A stretch of 64,000 bases of DNA from Aulosira sp. FACHB-615 (GTDB lineage Bacteria > Cyanobacteriota > Cyanobacteriia > Cyanobacteriales > Nostocaceae), in the NCBI RefSeq assembly GCF_014698045.1, contig NZ_JACJSE010000033.1:1-64000 (forward strand). The letters are read 5' to 3'. The position numbers and the translations under genes are program-made. Shown piece after piece: positions 30,700-38,338 of the stretch (its first letter is position 1; the number at the start of each line of letters is the position of its first letter). The notes beneath the pieces were generated by a model. That model saw only the letters and a list, made by a program, of their open reading frames with translations, had not been told where the DNA came from and ran no database searches.

Positions 30700-32187
30700 C
30701 TAGAAGTGCGTTGCACGCTTGCTCTGGACAAAGTTCTCCGACCATCGCTTGACCACTAGTTCCCAGTTAGAGATACTGAAATAATCATGACGAGATGATA
30801 TTTCAGCACAAGACTTAAGAATGCTATTCAATTGATACCACAGGCTCCATACGTGCTTTCCATCCTTCACGGAGAGATAGGCGGTTATGGATCCGGGAAT
30901 ATTTTCAGTCAATCGCATCCCCCGACGGGCAGTAGCGATCGCCGCAGCACAGTCGGAAGATAGCCCATATTGTCGGGCATACTTCACCATACCAATGAGA
31001 CTGGTATAGGCTGGATTGACTTTCATTAAGTAAATGCCACGATTGCTGGAAATACTGTTTAGTAATTGGTAAAAACGACTATATGCCCAACCCGACAGCA
31101 TCCGAGCATACTTTCTCCCACGTTCTCCCAGTTGCTCTTTCTTGGTAGAAAAGTCTAATTTTTCACAAACAATTGGACAACAGAAAGTCTGAGCTAATCT
31201 CGCCAGTTGTAAGCAAGCATGAACAATCTGAGCGTCTTGTTTACCTGATGGTAATCCCATCAGCATTGGAATTTGCCCATGTGCTTTAAGATTACCATCT
31301 TTATCAATGTATGCCCAACCAATGGAGCCAGGATTGAGATCAATCCCAATGCAGCCATAAGCAGAATGCCGGGAAACTCGATTGACTGGTACTGGTGTAA
31401 ATTGTACTGCTGCATTCCATTTGTTGTGCTTGCGGAAGAAATGCCATGTTTTAGCTCCATCCTTGGGCAATCTGTTGATATTACGCTCAAAGTTGCCTAA
31501 CTTAGTTATGACTTGTTTACCAAACTGTGATTCTAGACAAGCTGGGACACGGAATTTTAGAGTCTGACCATCCCATTGACAAACTTGATTACCAAAGCTT
31601 TCATCCTTGGAACCAACTATAAATATTTGATTTTTAGGAATAACTGTTTGAATGGGTGCTGTTTTTAAGTGTTCTATTTGTTGAGCTAATTTGTAAGCCC
31701 GACGTTTTTTATGGTGAATTTGAAAGCGTAAGTTGTTCCAGTTAGTTTTACGGAACTTTAAAGAACAAGATAGTGGAAAGCGACATCCTGTTTTAGAATT
31801 ACGCCAATTCTTTTTAGCGTAAAATTTAGCCGAATCAGATAATTTCTTCTCTGATTTTGTAATCCAAGAGTTGAGCGATTTTAGTTTACCTTCCAATGTT
31901 TTGATATGGAGCTTGCGGCTTTCTTTAGAAGCATCAACCGCACCCTGAGCATAGCTGATTACACCATTGGCGTGGCGTTTAGCAATGCCGTAGGTTTTTT
32001 GTAAATGAGTGTTCCACTTTGATTTATTAAATGATTGAGTGGATAAAATATGATTAGCTGTTTCACACGCTGCTTTATGGAATACCGAACTGTAAGCAGC
32101 CAAAAACATCTCAAATTCTGTGAGTCCTAAACTATTTAATTCTTCTGCTGGAGTTGGCAATCCTTTAACATACGTGAGAAATGGCAT
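30700..32187 (-). CDS. TnpB-like RuvC nuclease without a zinc ribbon
   Basis: 495 aa with GAGGTG eight bases before the ATG. The split RuvC centre is complete: GIDLNPGSIGWAYIDKDG (Asp), IVCEKLDF (Glu) and GLSSDCAAAIATARRG (Asp). Instead of the usual C-x2-C...C-x2-C zinc ribbon there is VNPAYTSLIGMVKYARQYGL, a feature of a cyanobacterial TnpB-like lineage. TnpB proteins are RNA-guided nucleases encoded by IS200/IS605-type transposons. No TnpA gene and no CRISPR array are present. An omega-RNA would be expected around the 3' end (30620-30720), where the short repeat GGACAAAGTT occurs twice. It may be a domesticated nuclease or a degenerate element. Confidence 0.75.
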   Translation of the reverse strand: MPFLTYVKGLPTPAEELNSLGLTEFEMFLAAYSSVFHKAACETANHILSTQSFNKSKWNTHLQKTYGIAKRHANGVISYAQGAVDASKESRKLHIKTLEGKLKSLNSWITKSEKKLSDSAKFYAKKNWRNSKTGCRFPLSCSLKFRKTNWNNLRFQIHHKKRRAYKLAQQIEHLKTAPIQTVIPKNQIFIVGSKDESFGNQVCQWDGQTLKFRVPACLESQFGKQVITKLGNFERNINRLPKDGAKTWHFFRKHNKWNAAVQFTPVPVNRVSRHSAYGCIGIDLNPGSIGWAYIDKDGNLKAHGQIPMLMGLPSGKQDAQIVHACLQLARLAQTFCCPIVCEKLDFSTKKEQLGERGRKYARMLSGWAYSRFYQLLNSISSNRGIYLMKVNPAYTSLIGMVKYARQYGLSSDCAAAIATARRGMRLTENIPGSITAYLSVKDGKHVWSLWYQLNSILKSCAEISSRHDYFSISNWELVVKRWSENFVQSKRATHF

Positions 32188-32240
32188 TTATCACCTCGTC
32201 AATTATCTTTCAAAACTCTCGGTTTTACTACAAAATACTT

Positions 32241-32275
32241 ACCCCGCCAAATAACTCACCACCTGCGGATCTCAG
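32241..32275 (-). pseudogene. 3' remnant of the module HTH gene, module 2
   Basis: CCCCGCCAAATAACTCACCA and the following CCTGCGGATCT match 49164-49199, within the 3' part of the 137 aa helix-turn-helix gene. The match stops where the DUF1392-like gene region begins (CAGAGTTCAT). Module 2 has thus lost nearly all of this gene, next to the TnpB-like gene. Confidence 0.65.
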
Positions 32276-32278
32276 AGT

Positions 32279-32806
32279 TCATTTGCTATTTTCTGGAGGC
32301 TCAAGTTCTACTTCCAGATAAGAAAGTGCAGTATCAGCATCACCAATGGTTAAATCTGGCTGATACTCAAGTGTTAAATAATCGGGGTGTTTGGCAATTT
32401 CTTTCAGGATGAATTTACCCGCGTCAACTAAATCGTGCAGAGATAGATAAGGCGGCTGGGTGAGTTTTTCATCAGTGGATTCAGTTGATATAAAAGTGAC
32501 ACCAACTGCGTTTAATTCGTGCTTTAGTGATTCAACTTGGCGCAAGTAGCTGTTAATTTCTGTCTCTAAAACTGTTTTTAATTCCTGCGGCGAAAGCAGT
32601 TTTATGTCATCCTCAATCCGTGTTTCATCATCTTCAGTGTTTTTGTTTGGTAACAGAATGTAACGCCATCCTGTACCGTATTCGTCTGCTAAGTATGTGT
32701 CTTCGGCATAATATTTCATACCGATAATTTGACCCCGTTCTGTGCGTTGTCCAAAGCCAAACCGAGGGTATTGCCAAACCGGAGGAATCGAGATTGTAGG
32801 TTCCAT
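32279..32806 (-). CDS. Module-2 conserved protein, possible DUF1392 family
   Basis: About 175 aa, close to 385-927 and 49635-50162. The start at 32806 (MEPTISIPPVWQYPRFGFGQ) follows the conserved N-terminus; no strong ribosome site is visible upstream. The charged middle (DIKLLSPQELKTVLETEINS) and the C-terminal IGDADTALSYLEVELEPPENS are conserved. The region around residues 112-128 (STESTDEKLTQPP) is the most variable between copies. It lies downstream of the 102 aa gene, separated by the purine/pyrimidine hairpin. Function unknown. Confidence 0.7.
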   Translation of the reverse strand: MEPTISIPPVWQYPRFGFGQRTERGQIIGMKYYAEDTYLADEYGTGWRYILLPNKNTEDDETRIEDDIKLLSPQELKTVLETEINSYLRQVESLKHELNAVGVTFISTESTDEKLTQPPYLSLHDLVDAGKFILKEIAKHPDYLTLEYQPDLTIGDADTALSYLEVELEPPENSK

Positions 32807-32827
32807 CGTTTTAGTTAGTGAATGAAT

Positions 32828-32908
32828 GATTGGGGAAGGGGGAAAGGGCAAGGGGGAAGGGAATAAAGAACTATCCTTTAACCTTTCCCCTTTAACCCTT
32901 TCCCTGAT
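32828..32908. repeat. Purine/pyrimidine-tract hairpin region, copy 2
   Basis: A GGGGAAGGGGGAAAGGGCAA-type tract is followed by CCTTTAACCTTTCCCCTTTA and CCCTTTCCC. The second tract is a near reverse complement of the first, so an imperfect hairpin can form between the 102 aa gene and the DUF1392-like gene. Confidence 0.6.
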
Positions 32909-33217
32909 TTACGCTGCAATATCGGGTGTTGCGTTGGTCATACTTGCAGCTAAGAAAAAGTAATCGAGTGCCACTGCTGCGTTCAACGGTTTGGCGTACT
33001 GCTTCTCGTCTACTTCGTTTGTCCAATACATGATGTGTTGAAACACCAGACCCAGCATTGATTCACCTTTGTAAACACGGTAGATTTTGGGGCAAGCTCC
33101 ATAGCAGTAGACCAGCGTGTAGCCTGAGATTTCGATTAACTCTGCGTTTGGGTTTGAGGGTGACAAAAGTATCGGTTCGCAACAATCACCCCAGTCAGGA
33201 TCTTGAAAAAATGACAT
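32909..33217 (-). CDS. Conserved 102 aa module protein, module 2
   Basis: 102 aa from ATG 33217 (MSFFQDPDWGDCCEP), nearly identical to 1016-1324. The longer open frame to 33304 is not supported by the homologue. YCYGACPKIYRVYKGESMLG and the end TPDIAA are shared, and the CC and C-x3-C cysteines are conserved. It is the second gene of the minus-strand half of module 2. No known domain. Confidence 0.72.
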   Translation of the reverse strand: MSFFQDPDWGDCCEPILLSPSNPNAELIEISGYTLVYCYGACPKIYRVYKGESMLGLVFQHIMYWTNEVDEKQYAKPLNAAVALDYFFLAASMTNATPDIAA

Positions 33218-33315
33218 AGTTACTTTGTGCCATGATTTTTCTAGCGTTTTCGTTGTATTTGCGATCGCTGTTTGGCTGTTGAGTAAACAGCAATCGCTTT
33301 TCATACGTTTGATAG

Positions 33316-33894
33316 TTACGCTGCTACAGGTTGTCTGATTCCCAACAGTGCAATCGCTGCATCAATACTGTCAGTTGTACGACTACCCCCCAATGGTCTT
33401 TGTCGGCTGTACCATTGATCCGCGCGGTTGTATCCCACAAAGCCTACCCGTCGGTTGTTGAAATATAGGGTGGTGCTGAAGGAAAGCCAGTCAATCTCTC
33501 CGTGAGTTAAGCCGTATTTTTGACAAGCTGCTTCAAGTTCATCGCTGAGGCGGTCGTTGCGTTCTCTGGGGGTTTCTCTTAGGGTGGCTTTAACTTCTGC
33601 AACTCTTTTGGCGAACCAGTTGCGCTCGAATGGTAGCCGTCCACCGTCGAAAAACTGCACCCATACAGTGATTCCGGCTTCTATCCAGATGGTGCGTATT
33701 GAATCGGCTTCTACTTCGATAATCTCGGCAATGATGCGGCGGTCACGAGATGTAAGCGGGTCTGTAGTTTGAGTTGCTTCTCTAGCTTGAGCTTCGAGGT
33801 AGCTATAAAATTCTGCTTGCGCTGTGGTTTGCTCGTCTATGGTGTTGCAGTAGAAGCTTTTGGGTGCTTGCTGTGCGTAAACTGATTGAGTCAT
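33316..33894 (-). CDS. Conserved module protein with YxQQAxKxFxCNTID N-terminus, module 2
   Basis: 192 aa, close to 1403-1981. The ATG at 33894 has AAAGGAA nine bases upstream. The N-terminus reads YAQQAPKSFYCNTIDEQ, the body TSRDRRIIAEIIEVEADSIR, then TPRERNDRLSDELEAAC and the C-terminal NNRRVGFVGYNRADQWYS, ending RQPVAA. It is the first gene of the minus-strand operon, next to the XRE regulator gene. The shared N-terminal motif on otherwise different proteins (see 50265-51194) suggests a binding or targeting tag. Function unknown. Confidence 0.75.
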   Translation of the reverse strand: MTQSVYAQQAPKSFYCNTIDEQTTAQAEFYSYLEAQAREATQTTDPLTSRDRRIIAEIIEVEADSIRTIWIEAGITVWVQFFDGGRLPFERNWFAKRVAEVKATLRETPRERNDRLSDELEAACQKYGLTHGEIDWLSFSTTLYFNNRRVGFVGYNRADQWYSRQRPLGGSRTTDSIDAAIALLGIRQPVAA

Positions 33895-33991
33895 AATATA
33901 GATTCCTTTTAAAGGTCAAAAGGCGATCGCACAAGTTTCCGAGGCTGGGGCGGTCGTCTTTTGTTTTCATATATCCATAATAACAACTCAG

Positions 33992-34018
33992 AGTACAAAT
34001 ATCAACTAGGAGTACAAA
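33992..34018. promoter_or_regulatory. AGTACAAA direct repeats, XRE operator candidate
   Basis: AGTACAAA occurs at 33992-33999 and 34011-34018, and its reverse complement TTTGTACT at 34351-34358. The sites flank the XRE gene 34002-34286; the first pair also overlaps its 3' end and precedes the minus-strand operon. This arrangement would let the regulator act on both sides. Confidence 0.4.
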
Positions 34019-34286
34019 CAGTTTTTGTAACTTCAACACGTAAGTCTGTCATAATCTCAATTAGCTCTACGTCAAGCGTTTTGGCGAGTGCCGTAATAAT
34101 TTTCGTAGAAACAGACGCTGCTTCCCCATTTTCTAGCTTTCTGATGTATTCCTGGGAGCATTCCACCTGTTGACTAAGGAGCGCATCTGCAATTTCGCGT
34201 CTAGACTTCTTGCCACGCAACAATCTCAGGTTGTTCCCACATTCTTTGTTCCAAGCAAGCATTACAACCCAGTCCAAGGGAACCAT
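34002..34286 (-). CDS. XRE-family helix-turn-helix regulator, module 2
   Basis: 94 aa from ATG 34286, set by a perfect AGGAGG seven bases upstream; the frame further upstream lacks a ribosome site. The HTH is in LRLLRGKKSRREIADALLSQ ... CSQEYIRKLENGEAASVSTKI, followed by ITALAKTLDVELIEIM, the usual five-helix XRE/Cro fold. It fills the slot held by a ribbon-helix-helix protein in module 1 and an unrelated XRE in module 3. It probably represses itself, the divergent ParB-like gene and the small-gene operon; AGTACAAA sites on both sides are candidate operators. Confidence 0.82.
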   Translation of the reverse strand: MVPLDWVVMLAWNKECGNNLRLLRGKKSRREIADALLSQQVECSQEYIRKLENGEAASVSTKIITALAKTLDVELIEIMTDLRVEVTKTVCTPS

Positions 34287-34528
34287 AATTACCTCCTTTG
34301 TATTTTTTAATTTTACATTTGCACTTTCAGTTGTCATGTGGCAAGATAAATTTGTACTGTGAGTTCAAGCAACCAGCTTAGTTATACAAGAATTTATCGG
34401 CGGTATGAGTATTCCAGCCGTCAAATTGCTATGTCAACTTATTTTAAGGATGCGGTTGCTGATAGTACAGCAGTTTTTGTTTGCATTAACCAATCTTTGC
34501 GTTGTATGCAGCACATATAGGTAATGCC

Positions 34529-36214
34529 ATGCTGACACTAGACCGCGAAACAACATCAGCACCCAGCTACAGCGTTTTCAATACCAGCATCAAAGAAACC
34601 TTCACCGCCATTGATCGCTTTGAATGGCAAGCAGTTGATGAAATTCTCGAAATGCGAGATCAACAACTGTATCGAGAAGCTGGCTACAAATCTTTTGAGG
34701 AATACTGCCAAGCCGAATTATCAGCCTGGGGTGGATACCGAAGAATTAACCAACTGTTAGGGGCGAAGAAAGTCAGGGACACAGCCGATGAGTTAGGTGA
34801 ACATATAAAAAACGAGCGTCAAGCCCGTTCGCTGTTGCGTTTGGTCAAGGAACCAGAAAAACTAAAACAGGCTGTTGTGATCGCACTTTCTGAGAACCCC
34901 TGCCCAAGCGAATCGGACTTTGCATCTGCGGCTAACAAGGTGGTTCCGCGTCTGCCACACCAAAAAACTCAGGAACCAATGGTTCCTCAAATTCAAGAAC
35001 CAGTGGTTCCTCAGATCACAGAACCATTGGTTCCTAAAACCAACACCGTCACGATTACGTCACCAACTCATCCAAGACATGGGCAATCAGGAACCATCTC
35101 AGCCGACCCACCCAATCAAAGACAGCAGATTGTTACCTTTGAGGATGGCAGCAGGGAACTGGTTAACAATGCTGATTTGAGTAATGATGCTGTTGAGCCA
35201 TTTACTCCTGAGAGAACTTACCCCAAAGAATACGCCGAAGCGATCGCCCAACTCAAACAGCAGCATCAACATGAATTGGAACGGCTGGAACAGGATTTGA
35301 GGATTGGTTTACAAACGGAAGCCACAGCCCAAGCACAGCAGCAAGTACAAGAACAACTGACCGCTTTACAAAACCTGTTTCAGCAGCAGAAGGAAGAAAA
35401 TATTCAGTTACAGCATCGGCTTTTCGAGTTAGAGGGACTCAGAAAGTTAGAACTGGAGAACCAGAGACTACAAAAACGTATTCAAGAATTGGAACGTGCT
35501 GTAGAAGAACGGCCTGCCCAAGAGTGGGACAATACTCTGACCAAACAAGCAACTAAGGCACTCAATAAACAAGTCAAGCAAGCTCTCGATAAAACCATTG
35601 ATCTGCGATCGCTGGCTGTTGAACCACCTAAAGAAAACGCCACCGAATGCTTGCGACTGATGGGTATAGCTTTGGGTAATCTAGCCACAGCCATGAATAA
35701 CACCCAAGCCCTGGAAGCTGCGGCGTTAATTCTAGGGAGTGAGCCGACACCAAGCGCGATCGCATATCGAGCCGAACAATTGCAACTGTTACCCCAAGCT
35801 GTTAGCGATATTCGGGCTGTGTTATCCAAGCCTGGGTGTAGCTGGTGGGATTATCTAGAAGTGGCGCAGGAGTATGAGGTTATCAAAAACGACTACTGGG
35901 CGGAGTTGACCCCACAAGAAGCGGAGTTAATCACTGCCCTTGAGAAAACCGAATCATCACTCATTACGGAACCATTGGTTCCTGACGAAACCTCTGCTGA
36001 TTCTGGTTCTTCTGATGATGAACTGATTATTGGGCTTGGTTCCATCGTTGCCCACGCCGACATTTACTGTGCTTTGTACAACGCCAGAGGTGAAGTTATC
36101 GAAGACATGGGTGATGAAGTGTGGGTGGCTTGGCAGCATTGGCGAGACAAGCCCAAAAAGACTGACCGATATTTCAAAGATGAATTGCGGTTCTGGCAAG
36201 AAACAAAACAGTAA
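34529..36214 (+). CDS. ParB-like DNA-binding coiled-coil protein, module 2
   Basis: 561 aa starting MLTLDRETTSAPSYSVFN; ATG 34529 has AGGT seven bases upstream and matches the other copies. The domain order is the same as at 3027: helix-turn-helix-like N-terminus (YKSFEEYCQAEL, NQLLGAKKVRDT, ERQARSLLRL), then three perfect octapeptide steps QEPMVPQI-QEPVVPQI-TEPLVPKT, SH3-like segment, long coiled coil (LKQQHQHELERLEQDLRIGL and on), and a helical C-terminus with GCSWWDYLEVAQEYEVIK. Each octapeptide step is encoded by one palindrome. It is followed by the intact DinD-like and winged-helix genes, probably one operon. Partition or replication function is inferred. Confidence 0.72.
   Translation: MLTLDRETTSAPSYSVFNTSIKETFTAIDRFEWQAVDEILEMRDQQLYREAGYKSFEEYCQAELSAWGGYRRINQLLGAKKVRDTADELGEHIKNERQARSLLRLVKEPEKLKQAVVIALSENPCPSESDFASAANKVVPRLPHQKTQEPMVPQIQEPVVPQITEPLVPKTNTVTITSPTHPRHGQSGTISADPPNQRQQIVTFEDGSRELVNNADLSNDAVEPFTPERTYPKEYAEAIAQLKQQHQHELERLEQDLRIGLQTEATAQAQQQVQEQLTALQNLFQQQKEENIQLQHRLFELEGLRKLELENQRLQKRIQELERAVEERPAQEWDNTLTKQATKALNKQVKQALDKTIDLRSLAVEPPKENATECLRLMGIALGNLATAMNNTQALEAAALILGSEPTPSAIAYRAEQLQLLPQAVSDIRAVLSKPGCSWWDYLEVAQEYEVIKNDYWAELTPQEAELITALEKTESSLITEPLVPDETSADSGSSDDELIIGLGSIVAHADIYCALYNARGEVIEDMGDEVWVAWQHWRDKPKKTDRYFKDELRFWQETKQ
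34971..35035. repeat. Three palindromes at exact 24 bp spacing, module 2
   Basis: Copies of the AGGAACCANTGGTTCCT palindrome start at 34971, 34995 (one mismatch) and 35019. A further copy, CGGAACCATTGGTTCCT, is at 35967-35983. They encode EPMVP, EPVVP and EPLVP in the ParB-like protein. Confidence 0.85.
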
Positions 36215-36304
36215 ATAAAACTCGCACTTATATCTCTACAAGAACTGAATGCAGCATGGCTCAACTGCTGCTGATATTTTCATGCGCCAAAAATTGGAGT
36301 CAAT

Positions 36305-37096
36305 ATGAATATAATCGCATCCAATCAAGCTACTGATAGCCCTTTCGACCAAATCAAAAAAATTGATGAGCAGGGTTACGAGTATTGGTTAGCGCGTGAT
36401 CTCATGTCCATTCTGGGGTATCAGCAATGGCGACAATTTGAGGATGCCATAGACAGAGCGATCGCCGCTTGCGACAACATTGGTCAAGATAGCAAAAAAC
36501 ACTTTTTGCGTCTACCCGCAAAAAGTTCAGGAGGTAGACCCAGAGATGATTTCAAGCTGAGTCGTCATGGTTGCTACCTAACTGCAATGAATGGAGATTC
36601 TCGAAAATCAGAAATAGCTGCTGCACAGAATTACTTTGCTTACAAAACTCATGAGGCGGAGTTATTCACCCAAAACTCAGAACTACTGACCCAACTTTTA
36701 GAACGGTTGGAACAGCGAAGTCAAATCATCAAGGAGCAAGGCAAGGCGATCGCACAACTGCAAGCTCAAGTACAAAACCTGTTACCCCCATCATCTGACT
36801 TTATGCCTCCTGGCTGGGATGAGGACGTATGGCGATCGCTACCTCCACAGGATAAAAGCCATTTTAGATTCTTGTTTCGTCGTCGAGGTTTTCGACCATC
36901 CCCCAAAAATGAACCCCTGGCCTTACCTGCTGTGGACACTGAACAAATAAAGCAGAAGCAACGCGATGAAGTAGCGCGATTAATCGGTGAAGTGTCGCCT
37001 GAAGAGAAACAGCAGTTTCAAGCAGCAAAACGCCAACAACTTCGAGAATTTTGGTCACAAGCTCCCGTTGAAAACCAGGAAAATATGCCGTTTTAG
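36305..37096 (+). CDS. DinD-like protein, intact, module 2
   Basis: 263 aa. The N-terminal 110 residues match DNA-damage-inducible protein D/BRO-like domains: FDQIKKIDEQGYEYWLARDL, ILGYQQWRQFEDAIDRAI, SKKHFLRLPAKSSGGRP, FKLSRHGCYLTAMNGD and EIAAAQNYFAYKT. A coiled coil (120-160) and a basic C-terminal segment (WDEDVWRSLPPQDKSHFRF) follow. GGAG lies eight bases before the ATG. DinD family members are linked to the SOS response and modulate recombination in E. coli. It shows which residues were lost in the broken copy at 4804-5602. The gene is between the ParB-like and winged-helix genes; replication control or stress sensing is a guess. Confidence 0.82.
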   Translation: MNIIASNQATDSPFDQIKKIDEQGYEYWLARDLMSILGYQQWRQFEDAIDRAIAACDNIGQDSKKHFLRLPAKSSGGRPRDDFKLSRHGCYLTAMNGDSRKSEIAAAQNYFAYKTHEAELFTQNSELLTQLLERLEQRSQIIKEQGKAIAQLQAQVQNLLPPSSDFMPPGWDEDVWRSLPPQDKSHFRFLFRRRGFRPSPKNEPLALPAVDTEQIKQKQRDEVARLIGEVSPEEKQQFQAAKRQQLREFWSQAPVENQENMPF

Positions 37097-37132
37097 CCAA
37101 ACCAGTTTTGACAAATATATAGAAGGTGGAAT

Positions 37133-38185
37133 ATGAGCAGCATTGCATCTACGGAAAGGTTTTCTGTCCTGGTCATTCTGCGCCGGGAGTATCTTGATAT
37201 CACTGGTAACTTCTGTGCGGCCAAGCTGATTGAGTATTTTCGGCATTGGACAAAGTGGAAACTGAAGAACCACCGCACCCCCTGGATTTACCAGCCCCTT
37301 AAAAATATCTACACTGATCTAATGGGTGAGCATAGCCTTCATGTGATCAGGAGTGCGATCACACTGCTTGAAGATATGGGTATTATCTCCAAGCAGAAAA
37401 ACCCAGGCAACGGGCAGGATCGGACTTGGCAGTATAAATTAAACTGCGATGTACTGAATAAGCTACTTGAACATGGCAGAGGCAAAACTGAACATCCCAA
37501 AGTCAGTGCAGAACAATACCACAGATCCCATCCAGAAGTTTCAAAGCCACAACAACACTCTGCTGTTGAACGTGAAAAAAGTGAGGAAGTGGAAACTGAG
37601 ATTTTGGACTATGACCAGGAAGGGGTTTGTTATACCCCAGAACCAGAGTTACCCGAAATTGCTCACTTCGTTGAAGACATAGAACTGCTTGACTCGACTA
37701 TCGAGACAGATCCTCATGAGGATATTTCTTCCGCCCCGGTTGCGTCGAATTTTCATGATGAAGACTTTGGTGATGATGATGCGTTTGAGCGTGTAGAAAA
37801 GTCAATCCAGCCTAGTAACCAGGAAGTAAAAGAAGTATTGCAGCAGCTACGAGAAATACCTTGTACACCCCAGTTCCGGCTCAATGCAGAGATTCAACGC
37901 ACAGTGAGGCGGTGCTGGGCGAATGTACCGGGAGCGATCGCTTATTTGAAAGAAGCACTGCGAACTTGGAAGGGTATCAAGTCACCGGAGGCTGTTTTTG
38001 TTGCGGCTTGCAAGGAGGGCAGGAAACCGGAATCCGCGCAGGTTAAATCTGCGGTCAAGGATTGGTTTGAGTGGGCGAGGCAGAAGCGGATTGTGATTGC
38101 GATGTCCGGTGAGGTTGTTTATACGCCGGAGGGTGAAGCTGTGGCGATCGCGGAAATGATGCGGCGGTTTCCGGTGGGGGAGTAG
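37133..38185 (+). CDS. Winged-helix replication-like protein, module 2
   Basis: 350 aa, homologous to 5639-6814 without the 41-residue insertion. The winged-helix-like N-terminus (LVILRREYLDITGNFCAAKL ... SLHVIRSAITLLEDMG, QDRTWQYKL) is joined by an acidic linker (about 115-235) to the conserved C-terminal domain (CTPQFRLNAEIQRTVRRCW, SPEAVFVAACKEGRKPES, EMMRRFPVGE). AAGGTGG precedes the ATG by a few bases. The gene ends the plus-strand half of module 2 and is convergent with the RTX gene. Its 3' end is again a cargo border. Replication or partition-related role inferred. Confidence 0.7.
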   Translation: MSSIASTERFSVLVILRREYLDITGNFCAAKLIEYFRHWTKWKLKNHRTPWIYQPLKNIYTDLMGEHSLHVIRSAITLLEDMGIISKQKNPGNGQDRTWQYKLNCDVLNKLLEHGRGKTEHPKVSAEQYHRSHPEVSKPQQHSAVEREKSEEVETEILDYDQEGVCYTPEPELPEIAHFVEDIELLDSTIETDPHEDISSAPVASNFHDEDFGDDDAFERVEKSIQPSNQEVKEVLQQLREIPCTPQFRLNAEIQRTVRRCWANVPGAIAYLKEALRTWKGIKSPEAVFVAACKEGRKPESAQVKSAVKDWFEWARQKRIVIAMSGEVVYTPEGEAVAIAEMMRRFPVGE

Positions 38186-38250
38186 GGTTGTGCTTATTAA
38201 TTCTAACGAGTGCAGAGATTGTATAAGCAAAATAACTCTGTAGCATTTAC

Positions 38251-38293
38251 AGAGAGGGCAAAGCAATCGCAGCTACCGCTTATTACCCTCTCT
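38251..38293. terminator. Bidirectional stem-loop between convergent genes
   Basis: AGAGAGGG (38251-38258) pairs with CCCTCTCT (38286-38293), and the stem extends inward imperfectly (CAAAGC / GCTTATTA). It lies between the winged-helix stop (38185) and the RTX stop (38339), the right place for a shared terminator; no strong T-run flanks it. Confidence 0.5.
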
Positions 38294-38338
38294 ACTCTAT
38301 AACCTGATTTGTTAGGATTTACTCAACAATACTAGAAA

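Noticed and set aside
30700..32187. TnpB-like protein as a type V CRISPR effector
   Set aside because: No direct-repeat/spacer array and no adaptation genes were seen nearby.
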